Below, piece by piece: positions 8,974-17,289 of a DNA stretch of 48,168 bases; within the stretch, counting starts at the first letter, position 1; each line of letters opens with the position of its first letter. The stretch is from NCBI GenBank assembly GCA_002753465.1, contig PEAF01000010.1, positions 1 through 48,168 on the forward strand, given 5' to 3'. Source of the stretch: Candidatus Omnitrophota bacterium (lineage in GTDB: Bacteria; Omnitrophota; Gorgyraeia; Zapsychrales; Fredricksoniimonadaceae). Below the pieces are notes generated by a model. The model was given only the letters and a program-made list of their open reading frames with translations, searched no databases and was not told the DNA's origin. The position numbers were made by a program, and so were the translations under genes.

Positions 8974-9000
8974 TGGGTTATATTTACTGGCGCCTATAAC
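8974..9000. repeat. 27-bp direct repeat copy 2 (TGGGTTATATTTACTGGCGCCTATAAC)
   Basis: Non-coding duplicate of the tviB 3' end, after hipA. Confidence 0.9.
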
Positions 9001-9012
9001 TAGGAGTATGGA

Positions 9013-10215
9013 ATGAAAGTTTTACAGATATTTGATCAGACAACGCCCTTGGTTAGTGGCTACAGTATGCGCAGTCGGTATATTTCTGAATCGTTAAGTC
9101 GATTAGGGGTGGACCTTCTGGCATTTAGTTCCCCTAATTTTTCGTATAAACAAAACGATGAATTGATCAATGGTGTGCGTTATATACGGACGAACTATAA
9201 GCAAAATAACATCTTTAATAAGTTGCCTATACTTAAAGAGTATAAAACTGTTGCTACGCTTAAAAACGCCATTGCTAAGGCGTGGGATAATAATGTAGGT
9301 CTGATCGATGCGCATTCATCGCCGTTGAATGGTGTTGTTGGTGCGCAGTTAGCCAAACAGTACCGGTTGCCTTTCCTTTATGAGATCAGGGCATTGTGGG
9401 AAGATGCCGCGGTTGATCAGGGGAAGACTAAAGAGGGAGATCTGAGGTATTTGGCGACGCGCTGGCTGGAAACAAGCATCATTAATAAAGCCAATAAAGT
9501 AACTGTCATTTGTGAAGGCTTAAAGAATGATCTTATCGGGCGGGGTGTACCGGCCAGCAAGATCGATGTTATTCCCAATGGTGTCAATTCTGATGAATTT
9601 CAACCATTAGAGAAAGATCACAATTTAGCCAAAGAATTAAACCTCGAGGGTTGTATTGTTTTTGGATACATTGGGACGTTCTTTGTCTTTGAAGGCCTTG
9701 ATCTTCTTATTCGGGCGGCGAAGACGGCGACAAGTCGTAATAAGGACCTTCGTTTTCTTATTGTCGGTGGCGGTTATCACGAAGCTACGCTTAAGAAGAT
9801 GGCTAAAGACCTGGGCGTAGAGGATAAGGTTATTTTTGTCGGCCGTGTCAAGCACGAGGATATCAAGAGGTACTATTCGATCATCGACGCCTTTGTCTAT
9901 CCGCGCATATCCAAAAGGATCACCGAGTTAGTTACGCCGCTCAAGCCTTTGGAAAGCATGGCTATGGAAAAGATCGTTCTTGGAAGTAATGTCGGCGGCA
10001 TTAAAGAATTGGTTACAGATAATTTTAATGGCTTCCTGTTTGAAAAAGAGAATGTTGATGATCTCGTCGACAAGATAGCATATATTTCAAGTCATCTTTC
10101 ATCGTTGGATGCTATGCGAAGGACTGCGCGGAAATATGTTGTCGAAGAGCGTAACTGGCTCACGATCTGTCAGAAATACTTGAGTATTTATAAGGAACTG
10201 GGAGTCACTGTATGA
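9013..10215 (+). CDS. GT4-family glycosyltransferase
   Basis: VIPNGVNSDEF...FGYIGTFFVFEGLDLLIRA...KPLESMAMEKIVLGSNVGGIKELV. Confidence 0.93.
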   Translation: MKVLQIFDQTTPLVSGYSMRSRYISESLSRLGVDLLAFSSPNFSYKQNDELINGVRYIRTNYKQNNIFNKLPILKEYKTVATLKNAIAKAWDNNVGLIDAHSSPLNGVVGAQLAKQYRLPFLYEIRALWEDAAVDQGKTKEGDLRYLATRWLETSIINKANKVTVICEGLKNDLIGRGVPASKIDVIPNGVNSDEFQPLEKDHNLAKELNLEGCIVFGYIGTFFVFEGLDLLIRAAKTATSRNKDLRFLIVGGGYHEATLKKMAKDLGVEDKVIFVGRVKHEDIKRYYSIIDAFVYPRISKRITELVTPLKPLESMAMEKIVLGSNVGGIKELVTDNFNGFLFEKENVDDLVDKIAYISSHLSSLDAMRRTARKYVVEERNWLTICQKYLSIYKELGVTV

Positions 10216-11327
10216 AGATCCTGAGTATTGTCGGCGCCAGGCCGAATTTTATGAAGATCGCACCGTTTGCACATGCGATCCGCAAATGTCCTTCTGTAAA
10301 GCACGTTATTGTTCATACGGGGCAACATTACGACCAGAAAATGTCGACCTCTTTCTTTGAAGACCTTGATATTCCCATGCCTGATATTAATCTCGAGGTA
10401 GGCTCTGGTTCCCACGCCCAGCAAACAGCCGAGATCATGAAGCGTTTTGAGCCTGTTTTACTGGAGCATAAGCCCGATGTGCTGGTCGTTGTGGGTGATG
10501 TTAATTCCACGATAGCGTGTTCTTTGGTCGCTGCTAAGTTGTCGATACCGATCGCGCATATTGAAGCGGGATTGAGAAGTTTTGATAAGGATATGCCCGA
10601 AGAGATCAACCGGATCCTAACGGACAGAATAACGGATGTATTTTTTACAACATGTATCGAGGCGAATGCACATCTTGTGGCAGAAGGTGCGGCTAAGAAT
10701 AGGATTTTCTTTGTTGGCAATGTCATGATCGATACGCTGATGCATAATTTGAAACGTGCTAACAAGTCGCAAATCCTTTCAAGCTTGCATTTGCAGCCGA
10801 AGGGTTATGCTTTGGTCACATTGCACCGGCCATCGAATGTTGATGATAAGCACAATCTGACGAATATTCTCAACGCTATTAACGTTATCCAGGAGAAGAT
10901 CCCTGTCGTTTTTCCTATCCATCCGCGGACAAAGAAGAATTTCGAATTGTTCGGATTAACGTCAATGGTTCAGGGCATGAAAGGTCTTAAGCTTGTTGAA
11001 CCTTTGGGTTACCTTGATTTCTTGTGCCTTACCAATGGCGCCAAAATGGTAGTCACAGACTCAGGTGGGATTCAGGAGGAGACGACGGTTCTTAAAATTC
11101 CGTGTTTAACGGTTCGTGAGAACACCGAACGTCCTATCACCATTAAAGAAGGTACAAATGTTTTGGTTGGCGTTAAGACGAAGAAGATCGTGAGCGAGGC
11201 TCAAAAAGTCCTGAGTGGAAAGGCTAAAAAGGGACGTATCCCGAAGTATTGGGACGGGAAGGCTTCAGAAAGAATTTTGAATATACTTGTTTCCTTGCAT
11301 AACAAAGGGAAGCTGAGAGTTAAATGA
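10212..11327 (+). CDS. wecB: UDP-N-acetylglucosamine 2-epimerase (non-hydrolysing)
   Basis: ILSIVGARPNFMKIAPFAHAI...HTGQHYDQKMS...HIEAGLRSFDKDMPEEINR...TDSGGIQEE. Confidence 0.96.
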   Translation: MKILSIVGARPNFMKIAPFAHAIRKCPSVKHVIVHTGQHYDQKMSTSFFEDLDIPMPDINLEVGSGSHAQQTAEIMKRFEPVLLEHKPDVLVVVGDVNSTIACSLVAAKLSIPIAHIEAGLRSFDKDMPEEINRILTDRITDVFFTTCIEANAHLVAEGAAKNRIFFVGNVMIDTLMHNLKRANKSQILSSLHLQPKGYALVTLHRPSNVDDKHNLTNILNAINVIQEKIPVVFPIHPRTKKNFELFGLTSMVQGMKGLKLVEPLGYLDFLCLTNGAKMVVTDSGGIQEETTVLKIPCLTVRENTERPITIKEGTNVLVGVKTKKIVSEAQKVLSGKAKKGRIPKYWDGKASERILNILVSLHNKGKLRVK

Positions 11328-12424
11328 TAATTCTTCACATCATTAACAATCTGGATTACGGTGGGGCGGAGAGGCTTCTGCTGCAGATGGCGCGCGCCCA
11401 GATCCAGCGTGGGCATAAAGTCAAGATCATCTGTGTTGCACCTGTCGGCGCCATGGCCGACCAAGCCGCCCGGATGAACGTGCCTGTGCTCTCGCTTAAT
11501 GGCGCGGCTGGCTTTTCAATAGTCAATGTCCTGCGTCTGGCCTCGATCATCCATCATGAAAAAACTAATGTTGTCCATAATCACAATCCTCGTGCTCAGA
11601 TCCATGGCACCTTGGCGGCCAGACTTGCGGGGGTCAAGAATATCACTACCCGACATGGTAATGAACGCAAGTCTATTCCATCCTTTATATGGATGCTGAC
11701 GGACATGGTTGTTTTTATTTCAAGGGCGACACAGGCGGCTTTTTTGGTTACCGAGCATGTTAAACGGGGGCGTAGTACTGTTGTGCATAATGGGATCGAC
11801 CTTACAGCGTTTAATTACGGGGACACGTACCATGAATTAAGGGGACACGTACCTAATTCAAAAAGCGAATTAGGTACATGTCCCCTTAATTCCTGTAGGA
11901 TTGGTATCGTAGCCAGGTTAGCACCTGAGAAGGATATTGGAACGTTGATCAAAGCCTTTCAGATCCTGGTTCAGCAAGTGCCGCAGGCTGAGTTGGTTAT
12001 TGCAGGCGACGGCGGCGAGCGCAGTAAACTTGTAGCCTTGGCGCAGAATGATCAGCGGATCAAGTTTCTGGGTAGCCGTGATGATATCCCGGAGCTTATG
12101 CATTCGTTTGATATTTTCGTTTTGGCATCTTTGACGGAAGGGATATCCCTGACGCTCCTGGAGGCCATGGCGGCATCAAAACCTGTGGTGGCGACCCGTG
12201 TGGGTGGAAACCCTGAGGTTGTGGTTGATGGGGAGACGGGGTATCTGGTCCCGGCGCAGGATCCACAGGCCATGGCCGATAAGATCTTGTTACTTTTGAA
12301 TGACCGTGATCTGGCTGTAAAGATGGGCAAGGCAGGGCGTGCCAGTGCTGAGCGGTTCTTCAGCATTGGGTCCATGACGGATAAATATGAGCGGGTGTAT
12401 CAGGATGTTGTTGACAGGGTTTAA
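11324..12424 (+). CDS. GT4-family glycosyltransferase carrying an in-frame palindromic insertion
   Basis: [20 protein letters not shown]...[11 protein letters not shown]...[21 protein letters not shown]...[21 protein letters not shown]; insert translates [25 protein letters not shown]. Confidence 0.92.
   Translation: MIILHIINNLDYGGAERLLLQMARAQIQRGHKVKIICVAPVGAMADQAARMNVPVLSLNGAAGFSIVNVLRLASIIHHEKTNVVHNHNPRAQIHGTLAARLAGVKNITTRHGNERKSIPSFIWMLTDMVVFISRATQAAFLVTEHVKRGRSTVVHNGIDLTAFNYGDTYHELRGHVPNSKSELGTCPLNSCRIGIVARLAPEKDIGTLIKAFQILVQQVPQAELVIAGDGGERSKLVALAQNDQRIKFLGSRDDIPELMHSFDIFVLASLTEGISLTLLEAMAASKPVVATRVGGNPEVVVDGETGYLVPAQDPQAMADKILLLLNDRDLAVKMGKAGRASAERFFSIGSMTDKYERVYQDVVDRV
11819..11892. 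repeat. Palindromic repeat element (REP/RAYT-type suspected) inside a coding sequence
   Basis: GGGGACACGTACC + GAATTAAGGGGACACGTACCTAATTC-AAAAAGC-GAATTAGGTACATGTCCCCTTAATTC: 26-bp arms with one mismatch, 7-nt loop. Confidence 0.88.
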
Positions 12425-12451
12425 ATAACGCAGAGATCCAACAGGCTCAAC

Positions 12452-12480
12452 TTGACAACCACACACGTGTGTGGTATATA
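12452..12480 (+). promoter_or_regulatory. Promoter with operator palindrome in the spacer
   Basis: TTGACA-N17-TATATA; spacer contains perfect 16-nt palindrome CCACACACGTGTGTGG (12459-12474). Confidence 0.75.
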
Positions 12481-12486
12481 TAATTT

Positions 12487-12732
12487 ATGGATAAAAATCT
12501 AATTGTTTTTGAAGATCACAAGATCCGCCGTGTTTACGATGAAGCCACGGAAACATGGTATTTCTCCGTTGTAGATATTATTCAGGCTTTGATCCAGCAG
12601 GCCAATTATGGCGCCGCTAGGAATTATTGGAAAGTATTGAAAAACCGATTAATTAAAGAAGGAAGTCAGTCGGTTACAAAATGTAACCAACTGAAATTAG
12701 AGGCGATTTATTTCACACATAATAAGTGTTAA
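12487..12732 (+). pseudogene. BRO-N/antirepressor-like protein, C-terminally truncated
   Basis: KNLIVFEDHKIRRVYDEATETWYFSVVDIIQALIQQ...YWKVLKNRLIKEGSQSVTKCNQLKL then unrelated tail and stop. Confidence 0.65.
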
Positions 12733-12759
12733 TCCTTTGTTGGAAAGAAGGAGGATTAT

Positions 12760-12993
12760 ATGGCCAATGTTACCATGTCGATCGACGATGCACTGTTGCG
12801 CCGGGCGCGCAAGATAGCCTTAGAAAAGAACACCAGCGTGAATGCGATCATCCGCGCGCATTTGCAAGATGTCGTCTCGGCACAGCATGATCAGGGAGAT
12901 GCGCTGGCGAAGCGATTTCTGGCTTCTGTCAAGAAGCTCGGATCGCATGCGTGGAAGAAACCAACTAGCCGTGATGAGTTGTATGAACGCTAA
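12760..12993 (+). CDS. Ribbon-helix-helix (DUF6364-like) antitoxin
   Basis: MANVTMSIDDALLRRARKIALEKNTSVNAIIRAHLQDV. Confidence 0.8.
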   Translation: MANVTMSIDDALLRRARKIALEKNTSVNAIIRAHLQDVVSAQHDQGDALAKRFLASVKKLGSHAWKKPTSRDELYER

Positions 12994-13124
12994 TATCATT
13001 TTAGATACAAATATATTTCATTCTCACGGCGGCTCAAAAGTCAAAATGCCGGACTCTTTTAACCGAAGATCTGGCGCATAACCGCAAGTATGGCATGGTA
13101 AAGGCCGTAAATCCGTTTTTGTAA
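12983..13124 (+). pseudogene. PIN-domain (VapC-like) toxin with internal deletion
   Basis: N-terminal MNANIILDTNIF (ATG 12983) and, in another frame, C-terminal TLLTEDLAHNRKYGMVKAVNPFL* (13053-13124); middle missing. Confidence 0.75.
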
Positions 13125-13163
13125 TTTCTTTCTAACGATGGTCGTTGATGATTTCGTGACGTC

Positions 13164-13192
13164 TTGACGTTATAACGTTGTAGTGTTATATT
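13164..13192 (+). promoter_or_regulatory. Promoter of RHH/RelE module with overlapping palindrome
   Basis: TTGACG-N17-TATATT; perfect palindrome ACGTTATAACGT at 13167-13178. Confidence 0.65.
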
Positions 13193-13215
13193 TACCCCGC
13201 ATACAGGAGGTGCTT

Positions 13216-13452
13216 ATGTCCACAACTTTAACAAAGCGGGCGACAGTTTATCTTGACCCAGCCATTCACCGCATCCTGCGCGTCAAGGCCCTGGAAACGG
13301 ATCAGTCCGTGTCTGACATTATCAATGATGCCTTACTGCATGAACTGGCGCAAGACCAGCAGGACCTTGATGCCTTTAAGCAAAGAGCCCATGAACCAGC
13401 CATTTCTTTTGAAGCTTTACTCAAGAAATTAAAGACCGATGGCAAAATATAA
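13216..13452 (+). CDS. RHH/RelB-like antitoxin
   Basis: TKRATVYLDPAIHRILRVKALETDQSVSDIINDAL; AGGAGG upstream of ATG 13216. Confidence 0.85.
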   Translation: MSTTLTKRATVYLDPAIHRILRVKALETDQSVSDIINDALLHELAQDQQDLDAFKQRAHEPAISFEALLKKLKTDGKI

Positions 13453-13696
13453 AGTCGAGATCAAGCGTTCGGCTGTTAAAGAAATTGAATCTCTGCCGCG
13501 CAAAGAGATCCTCATCATTCTCGACAGGATCAGGTTATTGGCTGATGATCCAAGGCCGCGCGACGTCCGTAAGCTATCCGGAGATGAGAAGTACAGGATA
13601 CGTTGCGGGGATTACAGGATCTTGTATTTGATCGAGGACGATGTTTTGATCATTTATGTGGTCAAAGTCGGACATCGAAAGGACGTGTATCGTTGA
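13439..13696 (+). CDS. RelE/ParE-family toxin
   Basis: YKVEIKRSAVKEIESLPRK...VRKLSGDEKYRIRCGDYRILYLIEDDVLIIYVVKVGHRKDVYR. Confidence 0.93.
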   Translation: MAKYKVEIKRSAVKEIESLPRKEILIILDRIRLLADDPRPRDVRKLSGDEKYRIRCGDYRILYLIEDDVLIIYVVKVGHRKDVYR

Positions 13697-14853
13697 AGCT
13701 ATTGATCGTCACCAATCTTTTTCCGAATGCCGCTGAGCCGAATCGGGCGATATTCAATCTTCAGCAATATACCGCTTTATCCCGGATATGTGAGTTGAAG
13801 ATCGTTTCGCCGGTGCCTTTATTTAAATATTCTAAGAACAGAGTCCCTGATTTGGAGAAGATAAATGGGATCGATGTCTTTCATCCCCGTCATATTGTTA
13901 TTCCAAAGATCCTGCGGTTTACTTATGGCTATTTATTCTTTCTGGGGATATGGCAGACTTTAGTAACCATTCGGCAGTGTTTTAAATATGATCTTATTCT
14001 GGCAACATGGGGCTATCCCGATGCATTTGGTACGGCTATTGCGGCTAAGTTGTTAAGAAAGAAGTTCTTTGTTAAAGTTCAAGGCAGTGATATCAATTTG
14101 GCGCATCAATACTGGTTGCGTAAACCCATGATCAAGTGGGCGGTGAAACGGGCTGAAAAGGTGATCGCGGTCAGCCTTCCGTTGAAGCAGAAAATGATCA
14201 TGATGGGTGTTCCGGAAGAAAAGATCGTGGTCATTCAAAATGGGGTAGATACAAAGAAGTTCTATCCCCGCGACAAGGCTGTATGCCGTGAAAAGCTGGG
14301 GCTTGATAAGACGGCTCGATATGTCCTTTATGTTGGCAATTTTGCTGCGGTGAAGGGTGTATCTTATTTGATCAAAGCCTTTGCATTATTAGTTAAAGAC
14401 ATGAACATAAAACTGCTGCTGATCGGTGACGGGGAAGAGCGTGCGGCATTGATAGAGCTTGCGCATAGCCTCGGTATGTCAGATCGTATTGTTTTCGTCG
14501 GGCGTAAACCTCATCAGGAGGTGCCGGAGTGGATGAGCGCGGTGGATGTGTTTTGTTTGCCAAGTCTTAATGAAGGCTGTCCGAATGTGATCCTTGAGGC
14601 TTTGGCCTGCGGTGCCAAGGTTGTTGCTACCAATGTGGGTGGCATACCGGATCTGATCGATACGCCTGAAAAAGGCTGGCTGGCTAAGTCCAAAGACCCT
14701 GAAGATCTCGCCCGATGCCTTGAGGCGGCGCTTAAGGCGCCGGTGGTTACGCATGCTGTTGCGACGATGAGCTGGGATGAGAATGCGGCCATGCTGTATA
14801 AAGTAATTTCCAAAGTTCCGTGCGCTCCTAATCTTGACATGCCCCTTGTTTGA
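13693..14853 (+). CDS. GT4-family glycosyltransferase (probable TTG start overlapping the relE stop)
   Basis: LKLLIVTNLFPNAAEPNRAIFNLQQ...NGVDTKKFYP...VLYVGNFAAVKGVSYLIKAF...LEALACGAKVVATNVGGIPDLI; the 13603 ATG lies deep within relE. Confidence 0.85.
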   Translation: MKLLIVTNLFPNAAEPNRAIFNLQQYTALSRICELKIVSPVPLFKYSKNRVPDLEKINGIDVFHPRHIVIPKILRFTYGYLFFLGIWQTLVTIRQCFKYDLILATWGYPDAFGTAIAAKLLRKKFFVKVQGSDINLAHQYWLRKPMIKWAVKRAEKVIAVSLPLKQKMIMMGVPEEKIVVIQNGVDTKKFYPRDKAVCREKLGLDKTARYVLYVGNFAAVKGVSYLIKAFALLVKDMNIKLLLIGDGEERAALIELAHSLGMSDRIVFVGRKPHQEVPEWMSAVDVFCLPSLNEGCPNVILEALACGAKVVATNVGGIPDLIDTPEKGWLAKSKDPEDLARCLEAALKAPVVTHAVATMSWDENAAMLYKVISKVPCAPNLDMPLV

Positions 14854-14900
14854 AGGTATTCTTATATCCAGATATCTGGAAGTTCTTCCATAGAAATGGA
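14834..14900 (+). promoter_or_regulatory. Promoter plus tandem operators for the wHTH-nucleotidyltransferase module
   Basis: TTGACA (14834-14839)-N17-TATTCT (14857-14862); TCCAGATATCTGGA (14867-14880) and TCCATAGAAATGGA (14887-14900). Confidence 0.65.
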
Positions 14901-14908
14901 CATAGACG

Positions 14909-15535
14909 ATGCGATTCTTTCATCCGTTGAATAAAATAATCAATAGCGAACCCAAGGTCAGGATACTGCGTTTCCTGGCAGAGACCGGGACGGAGATCAG
15001 CGGGTTGCAATTGGCCAAACTGCTCAAGCTTTCCCCTACAACTGTCCATAAAGCCATGCAGGAGTTGATGGCAGAAAAGGTTGTCCGGATGCGTGCCATG
15101 GGCCGCGCGCATTCCTTCCGTCTTGATCAGGATAATTTGGTTGTGGCAAAGATATTATGCCCTATGTTCCAGTCTGAGAAGGGCATTTTGCCTGACCTTA
15201 AGGAAGAGCTCGGGCGCACCATTCGAAAGTCATCCTTGAAGAATGAGATACTGAGTGTTGTTTTATTTGGCAGTATCCATGAAAAAAGCGAGGGGCCGGG
15301 AAGTGATATTGATCTTTTTGTTGTAGTTAAAAGCGCTGCTTCGGTTCAGCTGGTCGAGGGGATGTTTTCTGAGATCGGTGCCGCCCTCATAGGGCGGATC
15401 GGGATGGTGGTTTCTCCTTTTGTGATCTCCCTGGATGCGTTCAGGAAAAAGAATAAAGCAGGCGCTTCTGTTGTTAAAGCTGTCGTTAACTCACACGATG
15501 TGATCTTTGGGAAGTCATTAGGAAGGTTGCTATGA
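14909..15535 (+). CDS. wHTH-nucleotidyltransferase (MNT) fusion, antitoxin-like
   Basis: N-terminal winged helix (ISGLQLAKLLKLSPTTVHKAMQELMAEKVV); SVVLFGSIHEKSEGPGSDIDLFVVV (GSxxxG..SDIDL). Confidence 0.88.
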   Translation: MRFFHPLNKIINSEPKVRILRFLAETGTEISGLQLAKLLKLSPTTVHKAMQELMAEKVVRMRAMGRAHSFRLDQDNLVVAKILCPMFQSEKGILPDLKEELGRTIRKSSLKNEILSVVLFGSIHEKSEGPGSDIDLFVVVKSAASVQLVEGMFSEIGAALIGRIGMVVSPFVISLDAFRKKNKAGASVVKAVVNSHDVIFGKSLGRLL

Positions 15536-15594
15536 CAGCCAAACAGGTGGAACGATTCTTTCAATGGGGTTTAGCGCAGTTTCCATCTTTATGA
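15532..15594 (+). pseudogene. Truncated partner ORF (MTAKQVERFFQWGLAQFPSL*), possible HEPN remnant
   Basis: ATGA overlap with the MNT stop; only 20 codons. Confidence 0.5.
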
Positions 15595-15625
15595 TATTAA
15601 TTAACTTCCTCGAGGTATCAGCCCG

Positions 15626-16147
15626 ATGATCATTATTCAAGACTTACAGCAGAAGTGCCGTTGTTATGTTAATGAAGTTACATTCAAGGGGATGCTTAAG
15701 GTCCTTTTAACTGACGGGACTTCGGCGAATGTGCTTTATCGCCTGGCGCAATTCTTTCAACGGATCAAGTTGGGTATCATCGGGTGGATCCTTTTGGATA
15801 TGAATAAGTTCTTGAACGGATGCGTGATCGGACGCAATGCTGATTTCGGAGGAGGTTTTGTCCTTATGCATCCGATTGGTGTTGTGATCAATGGAGGAGT
15901 TAAGGGCGGTAAGAATATTGTGATCGAAAGCGGGGTTGTGCTGGGTGCCGCGAAAAATGGTTTGCCGCTCAAACTTCCCGTTCTTGGCAATGATATTTTT
16001 ATTGGCGCAGGGGCAAAGGTTTTAGGCGGGATCCGTATCGGTAATAATGTCAAGATCGGTGCCAATGCGGTTGTTGTTCACGACGTGCCTGATGGGGCGA
16101 CGGTTGTCGGCATTCCGGCAAAAATAATTAATATGGCAAATAAATGA
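15626..16147 (+). CDS. Serine acetyltransferase-like left-handed beta-helix acyltransferase
   Basis: GCVIGRNADFGGGFVLMHPIGVVINGG...IFIGAGAKVLGGIRIGNNVKIGANAVVVHDVPDGATVVGIPAK. Confidence 0.92.
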   Translation: MIIIQDLQQKCRCYVNEVTFKGMLKVLLTDGTSANVLYRLAQFFQRIKLGIIGWILLDMNKFLNGCVIGRNADFGGGFVLMHPIGVVINGGVKGGKNIVIESGVVLGAAKNGLPLKLPVLGNDIFIGAGAKVLGGIRIGNNVKIGANAVVVHDVPDGATVVGIPAKIINMANK

Positions 16148-17289
16148 ATGTTTTAGAGATCATTTTATGGGCTAGTTTTTCTTTGATCGGGTATTCGTAT
16201 ATTGTTTACCCGGCCATTCTTTTTCTTTTACGCCGCCCAACCGCTCCTGATGTGCAGGTTCCCGATGATCGTTTGCCATCCGTTTCTATTGTTATTGCTG
16301 CTTACAATGAAGAAAAAGTGATCCGGGCGCGCGTTGAGAACCTGCTTGCTCTTGAATATCCTGCGGATAAGCTTGAGATCATTATTGCTTCTGACGGATT
16401 TGGCGACAGGACGGCCGCCATTGCTAAGGAATACGCATCGCGTGGTGTTGTTGTCTGTGATTACCCGCACCGACGTGGGAAGGTTAATGTCTTAAACGAG
16501 ACTGTTCCTAAAGCCAAGAATGACATTGTTGTTTTTAGCGATGCGAACACAGCGTTCAAGCCTGATACGGTCAAAATGCTGGTCCGGCGTTTTCAGGATA
16601 AGCGTGTCGGTTCGGTTTGCGGACGCTTGATCTTTACGACAGAGGGCACCACTAGCGGCGAACTCGAAGGTGTTTACTGGCGCTATGAAACCTTCCTGAA
16701 GACGGTGGAAGGGCAGTACGGATCTCTTCTCGGGGCGAACGGCGCGCTTTTTGCGATCCGTAAAGAATTGTTTTACCAGTGCCCGCCGGACACCATCATC
16801 GAGGATTTTGTCGTCCCGATGAAGATCCTTGAAAAAGGTTTTAAATGCGTTTACGCGCCAGAAGCTGTTGCCTATGAAGATGCCGCTAAGCATATCATTC
16901 AGGAAAAAAAGCGACGTATCCGTATCGGTGCCGGGGATTTCCAGGCGATCGGTTTGTTGTGGAGGATGCTGAATCCTTTGCGAGGGTTCTCGGCGATGGC
17001 CTTCTGGTCGCACAAGATCCTGCGCTGGTTCGCGCCGTTTTTCATGCTGGCGGCTTTTATCGCGAACATCCTTTTATTGAATATCCCGGCTTTTAAGGTG
17101 AGCTTTATGGTCCAATGCTGTTTTTACGGTTTGGGTATCCTGGGGCAGATCCTTTCTTGGGCGGGGATCTCGGTAAAGATCTTGAATTTATTCTACTATT
17201 TCATTTCCATGAACCTTGCGCTCTTTCTTGGCTTTATTAATTTTATGACCGGGACCCATAATGTGAAATGGGAGAGGACTGAACGATGA
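16144..17289 (+). CDS. Processive-type GT2 glycosyltransferase with TM helices
   Basis: PSVSIVIAAYNEEKVIRARVENLLALEYP...ASDGFGDRT...FSDANTAF...IEDFVVPMKI...EKKRRIRIGAGD. Confidence 0.93.
   Translation: MNVLEIILWASFSLIGYSYIVYPAILFLLRRPTAPDVQVPDDRLPSVSIVIAAYNEEKVIRARVENLLALEYPADKLEIIIASDGFGDRTAAIAKEYASRGVVVCDYPHRRGKVNVLNETVPKAKNDIVVFSDANTAFKPDTVKMLVRRFQDKRVGSVCGRLIFTTEGTTSGELEGVYWRYETFLKTVEGQYGSLLGANGALFAIRKELFYQCPPDTIIEDFVVPMKILEKGFKCVYAPEAVAYEDAAKHIIQEKKRRIRIGAGDFQAIGLLWRMLNPLRGFSAMAFWSHKILRWFAPFFMLAAFIANILLLNIPAFKVSFMVQCCFYGLGILGQILSWAGISVKILNLFYYFISMNLALFLGFINFMTGTHNVKWERTER

Noticed and set aside
13603-13692. ATG 13603 as the true start of the GT4 gene
   Set aside because: The extra N-terminus is out-of-frame relE sequence; GT homology begins at LKLLIVTNLFPN.
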